From Shinella sp. CPCC 101442 (GTDB lineage: Bacteria > Pseudomonadota > Alphaproteobacteria > Rhizobiales > Rhizobiaceae), in contig NZ_JALIQS010000001.1 of assembly GCF_024704725.1 (NCBI RefSeq), positions 558,001 to 622,000 of the forward strand: DNA of 64,000 bases. Direction: 5' to 3'. How positions within the stretch are numbered: position 1 is the first letter of the stretch; every line of letters starts with the position of its first letter. The notes under the pieces were generated by a model. That model was not told the DNA's origin. It saw only the letters and a program-made list of their open reading frames with translations, and did not search any database. The translations under genes and the position numbers were made by a program. Positions 18,635 to 26,913 of this stretch are shown here, one piece after another.

Positions 18635-19696
18635 CTATTTCACGACGTCGAGAATGCTCTGCGGTGCGTCGCGGTTGAGCGACAGTTTCCAGCCTTCCGC
18701 CACATTTTCCCTGGTGACGGTGAGCGCAGGCGCGACGATGAAGGCGGGCGTTTCCTGGCCGAGCAGCGACTTCAGGCCCGTTGCGGCCATGGTGCGGCCG
18801 AGCTCGTAGGCCTTGTCCGCCACGAGCGCGACGACCGCGCCACCCTTGACCATGTCGAGGCCGACAGGTTCGGCCAGATCGAGCGTGACGATCTTCGTGC
18901 TGGTGTTGCCGGCCGCGCGAAGGGCGGCGAGCACCCCGTCCGCCGGTTCCGCCCAGGTAACGTAGATGCCGTCGAGATCGGGATGCTTCAGCAGCATGGC
19001 GCTGGCGAGCTCTTCCGCGCGGGCCGGATCGGTGATGCCCTGCTCGGCGACGATCTTGATATCCGGATAATCCTTCTCGATGGTCGACTTGAAGGCGTTG
19101 TCGCGCTGGTTGGTCACGTAATAGGTCGCGTCGTGGAAGATCCAGCCGACCTTGCCCTTGCCGCCCATCGCCTTGGCCAGAGCATCGGCCGCCTGCTTGC
19201 CCATCTGGAAGAGATCGTCGGTGACGATAGCCGCATAGTCCTTGCCGTGTTTGTAGTCGGCCGGCAGGTTGGACAGGAAGACGAGCTTGCTGCCGTCGGT
19301 GACGGCCTGACGGAAGGCTTCGGCCGAGGTTACCGGATCAAGCGGCAGCGCGAGAATGACATTCGGCTTGGCGGCAAGCGCCGTTTCGATATCCGAGCGC
19401 TGGCGGGCGGCATCGAAACCGGCATCCGTCTGCACCACGACCTCGACGCCCGCGCGGGCGAACTCGTCCTTGGCGCCCGCCGTCACGGCGTTCACGAAGT
19501 CGGAAGAGGTGTGCCAGAGCAGCGCCGCCTTGTAGCCCTTGTCCTTCAGCGCCGCGATATCCGCATCCGAGAGGTTGACCTCCGCGCTCGGGGTCGCCGC
19601 TTCGCCGGACGGACCAACGGTCTGGGCAAGCGCGGGCGCCGTCGAAAGCAGCAGGCCCGCCAGCATGGTGGCATTCAGAAATTTCCGCATGAACAT
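18635..19696 (-). CDS. Sugar-type ABC periplasmic binding protein (paralogue 2)
   Basis: 353 residues from ATG 19696, chosen because GAGGGA lies eight bases upstream; a second ATG two codons on is also possible. Signal peptide FLNATMLAGLLLSTAPALA is cleaved near residue 27. The mature protein has the same fold and landmarks as paralogue 1 (QTDAGFDAARQ, DLFQMG, YVTNQRDNAF, GIYVTWAEP). Keeping two diverged receptors for one permease suggests two related ligands, for example stereoisomers or differing acyl or sugar groups. It follows the M20 peptidase gene by 32 bp in the same operon. Confidence 0.93.
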   Translation of the reverse strand: MFMRKFLNATMLAGLLLSTAPALAQTVGPSGEAATPSAEVNLSDADIAALKDKGYKAALLWHTSSDFVNAVTAGAKDEFARAGVEVVVQTDAGFDAARQRSDIETALAAKPNVILALPLDPVTSAEAFRQAVTDGSKLVFLSNLPADYKHGKDYAAIVTDDLFQMGKQAADALAKAMGGKGKVGWIFHDATYYVTNQRDNAFKSTIEKDYPDIKIVAEQGITDPARAEELASAMLLKHPDLDGIYVTWAEPADGVLAALRAAGNTSTKIVTLDLAEPVGLDMVKGGAVVALVADKAYELGRTMAATGLKSLLGQETPAFIVAPALTVTRENVAEGWKLSLNRDAPQSILDVVK

Positions 19697-19728
19697 GATG
19701 TCGTTCCCTCTTTTGATTGTTCGTTCAC

Positions 19729-20982
19729 TCAGTCGATCACGCCGCAATAGCGGGCCATGAAACTTGCGAAGGCGACGATGCCGGCGAGATATTCCTCGAT
19801 ATCGACATGCTCCTCGAATGTGTGGCAGTTCCGGATGTCGCCGGGCGCGCAATAGACCGTGGGCACGCCGAGCCGGTTGACGAAGAACGGCGATTCCGAC
19901 CAGAAGGGCGCACCCTCGACGATGCCCCGGCCTGGCATGGCGGCTGCAACCGCTTCCGACAGCAGCGCCACTTCGGGACTGTCAGCCGCGATCTCCGCCG
20001 CCGTACCGCCGAGCGCATGGTCGCGGCCGGCGGGATAGGCGATCTCGACGCGGATCTCGGGGTCTTCGACGGCGCCGCGAATGACGGCCTCCATCTCGGC
20101 CGCCGCGGTATCGAGCGATTCACCCGGCAGCAGCTTGCGGATGAGCGAAAGCTTGCAGGTCTCCGGGACCGCGATGAAGCCACCGCCTTGCAGCCCGGTG
20201 ATGAGCAGAAAGCCACGGCCGATCAGGTCGTGTTCGGCGCGGGCGGACACCGCGTCGGAATGGCGCCAGAGGGCGGACATGACAGCATGGCTTGCCTTCA
20301 GCGCGTCCTTGCCCAGTTCCGGCACGCCGAAATAGGCGGATTTTCCCGTGATGGTGATGTCGGCGATGAAGAAGCCGATCTGCGCCGGATAGACGGCAAG
20401 ACGGGTCGGTTCGACATAGACGGTGAAGTCGGGACGGGCGACGGCGCCGCTTTCGATACGCTCGACATAGTCCTTCACACCGGCCGAGACGCCGGAGCCG
20501 GGCTCGCCGCTCTCCTCGTCGCCGACAAAGGCAAAGCCGAGGTCGCCGGCAAGCCGGATGCCGACTTTGTCCAGCAGGGAGAGCGCTGCAAGCGCGGTGC
20601 AGATGCCGGCCTTCAGGTCCCCTGCCCCACGCCCCCAGATCGCGCCGTCAATGATCGGCGCGCCAAAAGGGTCTTCGCGCTCGGTGCCGGCCCAATGCTC
20701 GCGCCAGCCTTCGACATGGACGGTGTCCGTATGGCCGATAAAGAGAAGCCGACGACCGCCGGACGCACCCTTGCGCTCACCCCAGACATTCGGGCGGCCG
20801 GGCAGAAAGTCGGCGGTCTCGACGGCTTCGACGCCGCGCGAGCGCATCTGCGCTTCGAGATAGGCGACAACGGTCGCCTCATTGCCCGTCACGCTGTTGC
20901 ATCCTATAGCACCGCGCAGCAGTGCGATGGCATCGTCACTGTCGAGAGCGGCGCGCAGACGCTCGGTGAGGGCCGCCGTCAT
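19729..20982 (-). CDS. M20 family peptidase/deacylase (ArgE/DapE-like)
   Basis: 417 residues from ATG 20982, which overlaps the stop of the ROK gene by 4 bp. M20 zinc-peptidase motifs are intact: His84 and Asp86 in IGHTDTVH, the bridging Asp122 in GRGAGDLKAG, the catalytic base pair Glu156-Glu157 in GDEESGE and a C-terminal His in CHTFEEH. No signal peptide, so cytoplasmic. Family members cleave N-acyl groups from amino acids (acetylornithine, succinyl-diaminopimelate) or hydrolyse dipeptides. In this operon it would act on the imported compound before or after the YhfX-like enzyme. It is not an obvious ArgE or DapE because the context is catabolic. Confidence 0.93.
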   Translation of the reverse strand: MTAALTERLRAALDSDDAIALLRGAIGCNSVTGNEATVVAYLEAQMRSRGVEAVETADFLPGRPNVWGERKGASGGRRLLFIGHTDTVHVEGWREHWAGTEREDPFGAPIIDGAIWGRGAGDLKAGICTALAALSLLDKVGIRLAGDLGFAFVGDEESGEPGSGVSAGVKDYVERIESGAVARPDFTVYVEPTRLAVYPAQIGFFIADITITGKSAYFGVPELGKDALKASHAVMSALWRHSDAVSARAEHDLIGRGFLLITGLQGGGFIAVPETCKLSLIRKLLPGESLDTAAAEMEAVIRGAVEDPEIRVEIAYPAGRDHALGGTAAEIAADSPEVALLSEAVAAAMPGRGIVEGAPFWSESPFFVNRLGVPTVYCAPGDIRNCHTFEEHVDIEEYLAGIVAFASFMARYCGVID

Positions 20983-22193
20983 TGGGCGACCTCCCGAAGG
21001 GCGACCGTGCTGGCCGGCGGCAGCGAAATGCGGCTGTCGGGCGTATCGGCGCCGAACAGCGTGTTGTGCAGGTGGCCAAGTCCGATGGCGGCAGCGCCGA
21101 CCAGGGCGGCACGTGCGCCCAAGGCGCTGGCCTCGACATCGATCGGATAGGGGAAGCACTGCGGCAGGAAAATCTTGACCCGCTCCAGCATTTCCGGGCG
21201 CAGGCCGATGGAGCCGCCGAGAATGACCTTCTGGGGGTTGGCGATGACAGCGATGGCACCGATGCCGCGCGAAAGCAGGCGCGCGGTGTCGTCGAGCACC
21301 TTCAGCGCATCCACATCGCCTTCCGTGGCGAGATCGAAGATTGCCGGCACCGAGAGGGTCTTGCCGCTTGCCGCGCGAAACCGGTCGATGATGCCGGCGG
21401 AGGCGACGACGCGTTCGAAGGCGCCGTAATGCAGCGATTCCGGCTCGAAGGGATCGGCGCCGAAGGGTAGAAAGCCGAGTTCGCCCGCCGCATGGCTCGC
21501 CCCGCGCACAAGATTGCCGCCGACCATCAAGCCGCCGCCGATACCCGTGCCGAGCGCTATGTAGGCAAGATTGTCGATGCCCTGCCCCTGCCCGAGCCAG
21601 TTCTCGCCGAGAACAGCGAGGTTGACGTCGTTTTCCAGCATGACGTCGAAACCGAAACCCTCTTCGAAGGCGGCGGCGACGTTCATCGTGTCGAGATGGG
21701 GAATGTTCGGCGCGAGCAAGATGCGGCCGGTCCTGTCATCGGGCGCACCGGGCGCGCCGATGACGGCAAGGCGGATACGCTCGCGGGCAATACCCTGCGT
21801 ATCGGCCGCGCGAAAACACATGTCGACGATCTGGTCGACGACCGCCTGGCCGCCGCGCGGATCGGTCGGCGCGACATCCTCGGCGAAGACCTGGCAGGTG
21901 AGATCGGCGATGGCGACACGCACCTTGGTGCCACCGAGATCGACCGCAGCGATATAGGCGGCATCCGGCACCAGCTCATACGTCACGGCGGTGCGGCCGA
22001 TATGGCCGCTGGTGCGGCCGGTCTCGCGCACCCAGCCCTCGATTTCGAGCTGGCGCACGATTTCCGAGATCGTCTGCTTGGAAAGGCCCGTCAGCTTGGA
22101 GATCGATGCCCGCGAGATGGGACCGCCCTGCACGATCGTTTCCATGACCGCCCGCTGGGAGAATTTCCGGGATATCCGAAGGGTCTCGCTCAC
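20979..22193 (-). CDS. ROK-family transcriptional regulator (first gene of importer operon)
   Basis: 404 residues. A winged helix-turn-helix occupies about residues 10-70 (ISRASISKLTGLSKQTISEIVRQLE), followed by a ROK sugar-kinase-like domain with DLGGTKVRVA and LGTGIGGGLMVGG. The CxCGxxGCxE zinc motif of typical ROK proteins is missing at the expected place after HAAGELGF, so the ligand pocket differs from NagC/Mlc. It starts with GTG at 22193 behind GAGG. It is the first gene of the seven-gene minus-strand operon and an inverted repeat lies 10 bp upstream, consistent with autorepression relieved by the imported compound. It could also affect the divergent importer at 22504. Confidence 0.93.
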   Translation of the reverse strand: MSETLRISRKFSQRAVMETIVQGGPISRASISKLTGLSKQTISEIVRQLEIEGWVRETGRTSGHIGRTAVTYELVPDAAYIAAVDLGGTKVRVAIADLTCQVFAEDVAPTDPRGGQAVVDQIVDMCFRAADTQGIARERIRLAVIGAPGAPDDRTGRILLAPNIPHLDTMNVAAAFEEGFGFDVMLENDVNLAVLGENWLGQGQGIDNLAYIALGTGIGGGLMVGGNLVRGASHAAGELGFLPFGADPFEPESLHYGAFERVVASAGIIDRFRAASGKTLSVPAIFDLATEGDVDALKVLDDTARLLSRGIGAIAVIANPQKVILGGSIGLRPEMLERVKIFLPQCFPYPIDVEASALGARAALVGAAAIGLGHLHNTLFGADTPDSRISLPPASTVALREVAQ

Positions 22194-22203
22194 ATCCGCC
22201 TCA

Positions 22204-22230
22204 TTTAATTCGTTCTGTCACCGAACTAAA
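22204..22230. promoter_or_regulatory. Inverted repeat, probable ROK operator
   Basis: TTTAATTCG and CGAACTAAA (8 of 9 symmetric positions) are separated by nine bases, 10 bp upstream of the ROK GTG start. ROK repressors such as NagC and Mlc use AT-rich arms around CG steps of this kind, so it is a good candidate autoregulatory operator. Confidence 0.6.
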
Positions 22231-22448
22231 TAACGGTTTCGAATTTTCGTCAAGGGCCGCGTGAAAAAATGAAGCGGGGCGGCAACGATTGACGGTGACC
22301 GCCCACGGCTTCCGCCGCGGCTCCGGCCTTCCCTCTGCCAGCAACTTGTCTGTCGCTATCGGCAGCCTGCCACACTGAAAAATCGGCGCCCCGACATGCC
22401 CAAACAAATTTTTCCCGACCCCGATTGACGGATGCACAAAAATCAGAC

Positions 22449-22463
22449 TTTGATTAAATCAAA
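22449..22463. promoter_or_regulatory. Perfect palindrome overlapping the importer promoter
   Basis: TTTGATTAAATCAAA is a perfect 15-bp palindrome about 41 bp before the binding-protein ATG. A possible -35 (TTGATT, 22450-22455) lies inside it, with a weak -10 (TCTTAA, 22473-22478) 17 bp on, so a bound repressor would block the promoter. One of the two ROK proteins is the likely ligand-responsive factor. Confidence 0.55.
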
Positions 22464-22503
22464 TTGATTGACTCTTAAAAACAAGAGCTAAAAGGGGAAT
22501 GAA

Positions 22504-24204
22504 ATGCCAATCAATACAAAGAATTACCTGTCATTGACCCGGCGTACGCTGCTGCTGTCGGCGGCAGCATTCGGGGCTTCGATTGTTTCAAGCGGCGCCT
22601 TCGCGACATCGGCGAAGGCCGAGGCGGTGCTCACCATGCACATCGAGGAACAGACGAGCTGGGTTCAGAATTTCAACCCGTTCGACCTCGGTGGGCGCCG
22701 CCAGAGCACGATGGATTTCATCTATGAGCCGCTGGTGATCTTCAATCCCGATGACGGCGGCAAGCCGGTCTTCCGCCTTGCCACGGACTTCAAGTTTTCC
22801 GACGACATGCAGTCGATCACCTACACGATGCGTCCCGACGTCAAATGGTCCGACGGCCAGCCGCTGACTTCTGCGGACGTCAAATACACGATCGACCTGA
22901 TGCTGAAGAACCCGGCCGTCGATACCGCCGGCCTCGGCGAGACCGTGGCCTCCGTCGAGGCGCCCTCGCCGACCGAGGTGGTCATCCACCTGAAGGGCGT
23001 CAACAGCCAGTTCCCGGAATCGATCTCCGACCTCGCGGTCGTGCCGGAGCATATCTGGAAGGATGTCGCCGATCCCGTCGCCTTCAAGAACGACAAGCCG
23101 GTCGGTTCCGGCCCGATGACCGAAATCCGCCGCTTCACGCCGCAGGTCTACGAACAGTGCCGCAACCCGAACTACTGGGACGCCGCCTCGCTGCATGTCG
23201 ATTGCCTGAAACTGCCGCAGATCGCCGGCAACGACCAGATGCTGGCGCTGCTGCCGGAAGGCAATCTCGACTGGATCGGCTCCTTCCTGCCGCAGATCGA
23301 CAAGACCTTCGTGGCGCTCGACCCCGAGCACAACGGGTATTGGCAGCCGCCCGCCGAAACCGTCGCCTTCCAGATGAACCTGAAGAGCAGCGACGAGGCC
23401 AAGAAGGAAGCCTTCAACGACCTGAATTTCCGCCGCGCCTTCAGCCTTGCCATGGATCGCACGGCCATGGTCGATATCGCGAGCTTCGGCTATCCCAAGG
23501 TGAACCTGCATGCGAGCGGCCTGCCGCCGCGCTTCGAGGCCTGGCGCAATCCGGACGCGGAAGGCGCCAAGGACGAATGGATGACCTTCGACGTCGAAAA
23601 GGCCGGCAAGCTGCTCGACGAGGCCGGCTACGCCAAGGGCGACGACGGCATGCGCAAGACGAAGAGCGGCAAGCCGCTTTCCTTCACCATCATCATCCCG
23701 AACGGCTGGACCGACTGGATCGATACCGCGCAGATTGCCGCCGAGGGCCTGCGTGCCGCCGGCCTCAACGCCTCGGTCGCGACGCCGGAATACGAGCAAT
23801 GGCAAAAGCAATTGCTCGAAGGCAGCTTCGACGTGGCGTTCCAGTCGCGCGCCGACGGCTCGACGCCGTTCCGCGGCTACTACCAGTCGATGTCGACGGC
23901 CTTTGCCGGCCGCATCACCACCGCGCCGTCGCGCTACTCCAACCCGAAGCTCGATGCTCTGTTCGATGCCTATCGCAAGGTGACGACGGACGAGGAGCAC
24001 AAGAAACTCTTCAGCGACATCCAGGTGATCGTCGCCGACGACCTGCCGATGGTGCCGGTCTTCAACGGTCCGACCTGGTATCAGTTCTCCACCAAGCGCT
24101 TCACCGGCTGGGTGACGGACAAGGAGCCCGTCATGAACCCGGAAAACCATGACAACAACCGCATGCGCCTCGTGCACCTGCTCCGTCTGAAGCCGGTGGA
24201 ATAA
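22504..24204 (+). CDS. Peptide/oligosaccharide-type ABC periplasmic binding protein (SBP_bac_5)
   Basis: 566 residues. The signal peptide has a twin-arginine-like LTRRTLLLS followed by a hydrophobic stretch and an AKAEA cleavage region near residue 39, suggesting Tat export. The mature protein is a DppA/OppA-class receptor (cluster C) with DFIYEPLV, KWSDGQPLTSADV and a long C-terminal lobe. Receptors of this class take peptides, nickel, opines or beta-linked oligosaccharides; the chitin-oligosaccharide receptor of Vibrio belongs to it. With a GH20 hexosaminidase and a zinc-type ROK gene downstream, chitobiose-like ligands are the best guess. First gene of a plus-strand operon with AAGGGG as ribosome-binding site. 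Confidence 0.93.
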   Translation: MPINTKNYLSLTRRTLLLSAAAFGASIVSSGAFATSAKAEAVLTMHIEEQTSWVQNFNPFDLGGRRQSTMDFIYEPLVIFNPDDGGKPVFRLATDFKFSDDMQSITYTMRPDVKWSDGQPLTSADVKYTIDLMLKNPAVDTAGLGETVASVEAPSPTEVVIHLKGVNSQFPESISDLAVVPEHIWKDVADPVAFKNDKPVGSGPMTEIRRFTPQVYEQCRNPNYWDAASLHVDCLKLPQIAGNDQMLALLPEGNLDWIGSFLPQIDKTFVALDPEHNGYWQPPAETVAFQMNLKSSDEAKKEAFNDLNFRRAFSLAMDRTAMVDIASFGYPKVNLHASGLPPRFEAWRNPDAEGAKDEWMTFDVEKAGKLLDEAGYAKGDDGMRKTKSGKPLSFTIIIPNGWTDWIDTAQIAAEGLRAAGLNASVATPEYEQWQKQLLEGSFDVAFQSRADGSTPFRGYYQSMSTAFAGRITTAPSRYSNPKLDALFDAYRKVTTDEEHKKLFSDIQVIVADDLPMVPVFNGPTWYQFSTKRFTGWVTDKEPVMNPENHDNNRMRLVHLLRLKPVE

Positions 24205-24218
24205 GGCGGGATCGCGGG

Positions 24219-25202
24219 ATGTACATCTCCTCCCGGCGCCTCGGCGTCTATGCGGTGGCGCTCGGCTTTGCGATCGTCATGAACTTCACGGTCCCCCGGC
24301 TCATGCCGGGGTCCCCCGTCGATGCGATGATCGCCCAGCTCGGTCCCCGCGCGACGCCCGCCGCCGTCGAGGCGATCAAAGCCAGGTTCGGCGCCGTCGA
24401 GGCGCCGATCGCCGCCCAGTTCCTCGACTATCTCAAGGGACTGGCGACGCTCGATCTCGGCGTCTCCGTCAAATATTATCCGCAGACCGTGACCGAGGTG
24501 CTCGCCCGTTCGACGCTCTGGACGCTGTTCCTCGTCGTGACGGCAATCACCTTCTCGCTCGTCGTCGGCACCCTGCTCGGCGCCATCGCCGCCTGGCGGC
24601 GCGGCGGGCGGTTCGACACGGTCGTCTCACCGTTTTCGGTGGTCATGATCGCCGTGCCGCCCGTCATCATCGCGCTGACGGCCCTCTTCGTCTTCGGCGT
24701 GTCGCTACGCTGGTTCCCGGTCGGCTATGCCTATGATCCAAACCTCGACCCCGGCATCAACTTCACCTTCGCCGGCAGCGTCTTCTACCACGCCATCCTG
24801 CCCGTTCTGACGCTCTCGCCCTATCTCATCGGCGAATTCCAGACGACCATGCGCTCGTCGATGATCTCGGTGCTCGGCGAAGACTATGTCACGATGGGCC
24901 GCGCCAAGGGGCTGACGGCGGCGACCGTCATGCTCGGCTACGGCGCGCGCAACGCCATGTTGCCCGTCCTCACCAACCTCGCTTTGATGCTCGGCGCAGT
25001 CTTCGGCGGGTCGATCGTCACCGAGATCGTCTTCAACTATCCGGGCCTCGGCCTCACCCTCTTCACCGCCAGCGTCGCGCGCGACTATCCCGTCATCCAG
25101 GGCCAGCTGCTGCTGATGACGCTCGCCACGCTCGGCGCCAATCTTCTCGTCGATATCGTCTACGGCGTCATCGACCCGAGACTGAAGGACGGTTCCGCAT
25201 GA
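24219..25202 (+). CDS. ABC transporter permease, DppB type
   Basis: 327 residues with about six membrane segments. The first segment is followed by MPGSPVDAM, the N-terminal signature of DppB-like permeases, and the EAA loop is in EDYVTMGRAKGLTAATVMLGY near residue 225. It pairs with the DppC-type protein encoded next, with which it overlaps by 4 bp, to form the inner-membrane channel of the importer. The ATG is preceded by GGCGGG and lies 14 bp after the receptor gene stop. Confidence 0.94.
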   Translation: MYISSRRLGVYAVALGFAIVMNFTVPRLMPGSPVDAMIAQLGPRATPAAVEAIKARFGAVEAPIAAQFLDYLKGLATLDLGVSVKYYPQTVTEVLARSTLWTLFLVVTAITFSLVVGTLLGAIAAWRRGGRFDTVVSPFSVVMIAVPPVIIALTALFVFGVSLRWFPVGYAYDPNLDPGINFTFAGSVFYHAILPVLTLSPYLIGEFQTTMRSSMISVLGEDYVTMGRAKGLTAATVMLGYGARNAMLPVLTNLALMLGAVFGGSIVTEIVFNYPGLGLTLFTASVARDYPVIQGQLLLMTLATLGANLLVDIVYGVIDPRLKDGSA

Positions 25203-26098
25203 TATCCGGCCTCAAAATCCTCCTCCAGCAGAAGAAGGCCGTCGCCGGCCTGATCATCATCGCAGCGCTATGCCTGATGGCGCTCTTCGCCCCCATCATC
25301 GCGCCCGGCGCGCCGAGCGCCCGTGTCGGCCGCTCGCACCAGCCGCCGACCGTCGAGCATGTCTTCGGCACGACGAAGATGGGCCGCGACGTCTATACCC
25401 AGTTCGTCTGGGGCTCCCGCACGTCGCTCGCTGTCGGCTTCGCAACGGGCATCGCCATCACCATTGTCGGCACGGCCATCGGCCTGGTCGCCGGCTATGC
25501 CGGCGGGCGCACCGATGCCGCCCTTGACCTCGCCACCAATGCCGTGCTCGTCATCCCCAACATACCCCTGCTCATCCTGCTCGCCTCCTTTGCCGGCACG
25601 GTCGGGCCGCTCGCCATCATGGCGATCATCGCGCTGACCTCCTGGCCCTGGGGTGCGCGCATGACGCGCTCGCAGACCATGGCGTTGCGCAACCGCGATT
25701 TCGTCATCGCCGCGCGCATGATCGGCGAGCCGGCCTGGCGCGTGCTCTTCGTCGAGCTCCTGCCGAACCTTTTGCCGCTGATCGGCATCAATCTCGTCGG
25801 CAGCATCATCTATGCGGTCGTCGCTCAGACGACGCTCGAATATCTCGGTTTCGGCGATCCGTTGCAGGTGACCTGGGGCACGATGCTCTACAATGCGCAG
25901 AACTCTTCCGCGATCATCCTCGGCGCCTGGTGGGATATCGGCGCACCCGCCACCGGCATCGCGCTGATCGGTCTCGGCCTTGCGCTCGTCAACTTCACCT
26001 TCGACGAGATCGCCAATCCGCAGCTGCGCTCCGGCCCCGCTTTGACGCGGTGGCTGCGCCTCAACCGCCAGCGCAACAGAAGCCTTGGAGGCGCATGA
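25199..26098 (+). CDS. ABC transporter permease, DppC type
   Basis: 299 residues with an N-terminal membrane helix, a periplasmic loop containing HVFGTTKMGRDVYTQFVWG (a standard DppC feature) and five further helices; the EAA motif lies near residue 180 (RNRDFVIAARMIGEPAWRVLF). Partner of the DppB-type protein. The ATGA overlap with dppB-like and the immediate overlap with the following ATPase gene indicate one tightly coupled transcript. Confidence 0.94.
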   Translation: MISGLKILLQQKKAVAGLIIIAALCLMALFAPIIAPGAPSARVGRSHQPPTVEHVFGTTKMGRDVYTQFVWGSRTSLAVGFATGIAITIVGTAIGLVAGYAGGRTDAALDLATNAVLVIPNIPLLILLASFAGTVGPLAIMAIIALTSWPWGARMTRSQTMALRNRDFVIAARMIGEPAWRVLFVELLPNLLPLIGINLVGSIIYAVVAQTTLEYLGFGDPLQVTWGTMLYNAQNSSAIILGAWWDIGAPATGIALIGLGLALVNFTFDEIANPQLRSGPALTRWLRLNRQRNRSLGGA

Positions 26099-26913
26099 TG
26101 AGCGACACGCTGCTGCAAATCCGCAATCTCGAGGTCGACTATCTCCTCGACAAGGGCGCCTTCCGTGCCGTGAAGAACGTCTCCTTCGATATCGGCCGCG
26201 GCGAGATCTTCGGGCTTGCCGGGGAATCGGGCTGCGGCAAGAGCACCATCGCCTTTGCCATCACCCGCCTTGCCAAGTCGCCCGCCTGGATTGCCGGCGG
26301 TGAAATCCTGCTCGACGGCCGCGATCTCCTGAAACTGCCGGAAGGCGAAATGCAGAAAGTACGCTGGCGGCGCGTCGGCATGGTGTTCCAGAGCGCCATG
26401 AACTCGCTGAACCCGCTGATGCGTGTCGAGGCGCAATTCCATGACGTGCTGCACCGGCATACCGGCGCGACGCGCGCGCAATCGCGCGAACGGGCGGAAG
26501 CCATGTTCAAGCTGGTCGGCATTCCCACCGGCCGGCTTTCCGACTATCCGCACCAATTTTCCGGCGGCATGCGCCAGCGCATCGTCATCGCCATCTGCCT
26601 CGCCCTGCAGCCGGAACTGATCATCATGGACGAGCCGACGACCGCGCTCGACGTGGTGGTGCAGCGGGAAATCCTCGAACAGGTGATCGACCTGCAACGC
26701 AGCCACGGTTTTTCCGTGCTGTTCATCACCCATGACCTGCACCTGATGGCGCAGCTCTGCCATCGCATCGGCGTCATGCTGAAGGGCGAGCTGGTCGAGG
26801 TCGGCGAAGTCAGGCAGGTGAGCGGCGCTCCGGCGCATGATTATACCCGCCGGTTGTGGAACGCCATTCCACAGCTGCCGGGTCGGCCGGAACTGGCGGG
26901 AGGTGTGGCATGA
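26098..26913 (+). CDS. ABC transporter ATP-binding protein, DppD type
   Basis: 271 residues from ATG 26098; a second ATG lies directly before it (26095), and the GGAGG at 26087-26091 is better spaced for the later one. Walker A GESGCGKST, signature FSGGMRQR, Walker B LIIMDEP and switch His in THD are all present. It lacks the extended C-terminal oligopeptide-type tail with Fe-S cysteines found in some DppD proteins. It forms the ATPase heterodimer with the next gene product. Confidence 0.93.
   Translation: MSDTLLQIRNLEVDYLLDKGAFRAVKNVSFDIGRGEIFGLAGESGCGKSTIAFAITRLAKSPAWIAGGEILLDGRDLLKLPEGEMQKVRWRRVGMVFQSAMNSLNPLMRVEAQFHDVLHRHTGATRAQSRERAEAMFKLVGIPTGRLSDYPHQFSGGMRQRIVIAICLALQPELIIMDEPTTALDVVVQREILEQVIDLQRSHGFSVLFITHDLHLMAQLCHRIGVMLKGELVEVGEVRQVSGAPAHDYTRRLWNAIPQLPGRPELAGGVA

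Larger units (their letters stand above)
22194..22503. other. 310-bp divergent intergenic region without a gene
   Basis: It separates the two importer operons. I find no convincing coding frame. At the left end is an inverted repeat next to the ROK start; at the right end an AT-rich promoter zone with a perfect 15-bp palindrome lies upstream of the binding-protein gene (ribosome-binding site AAGGGG at 22491-22496). The middle part is GC-rich and shows nothing distinct. Confidence 0.7.

Noticed and set aside
22588-24177. 529-codon open frame opposite the peptide-type binding protein
   Set aside because: Shadow frame created by the codon bias of the receptor gene; no start signals.
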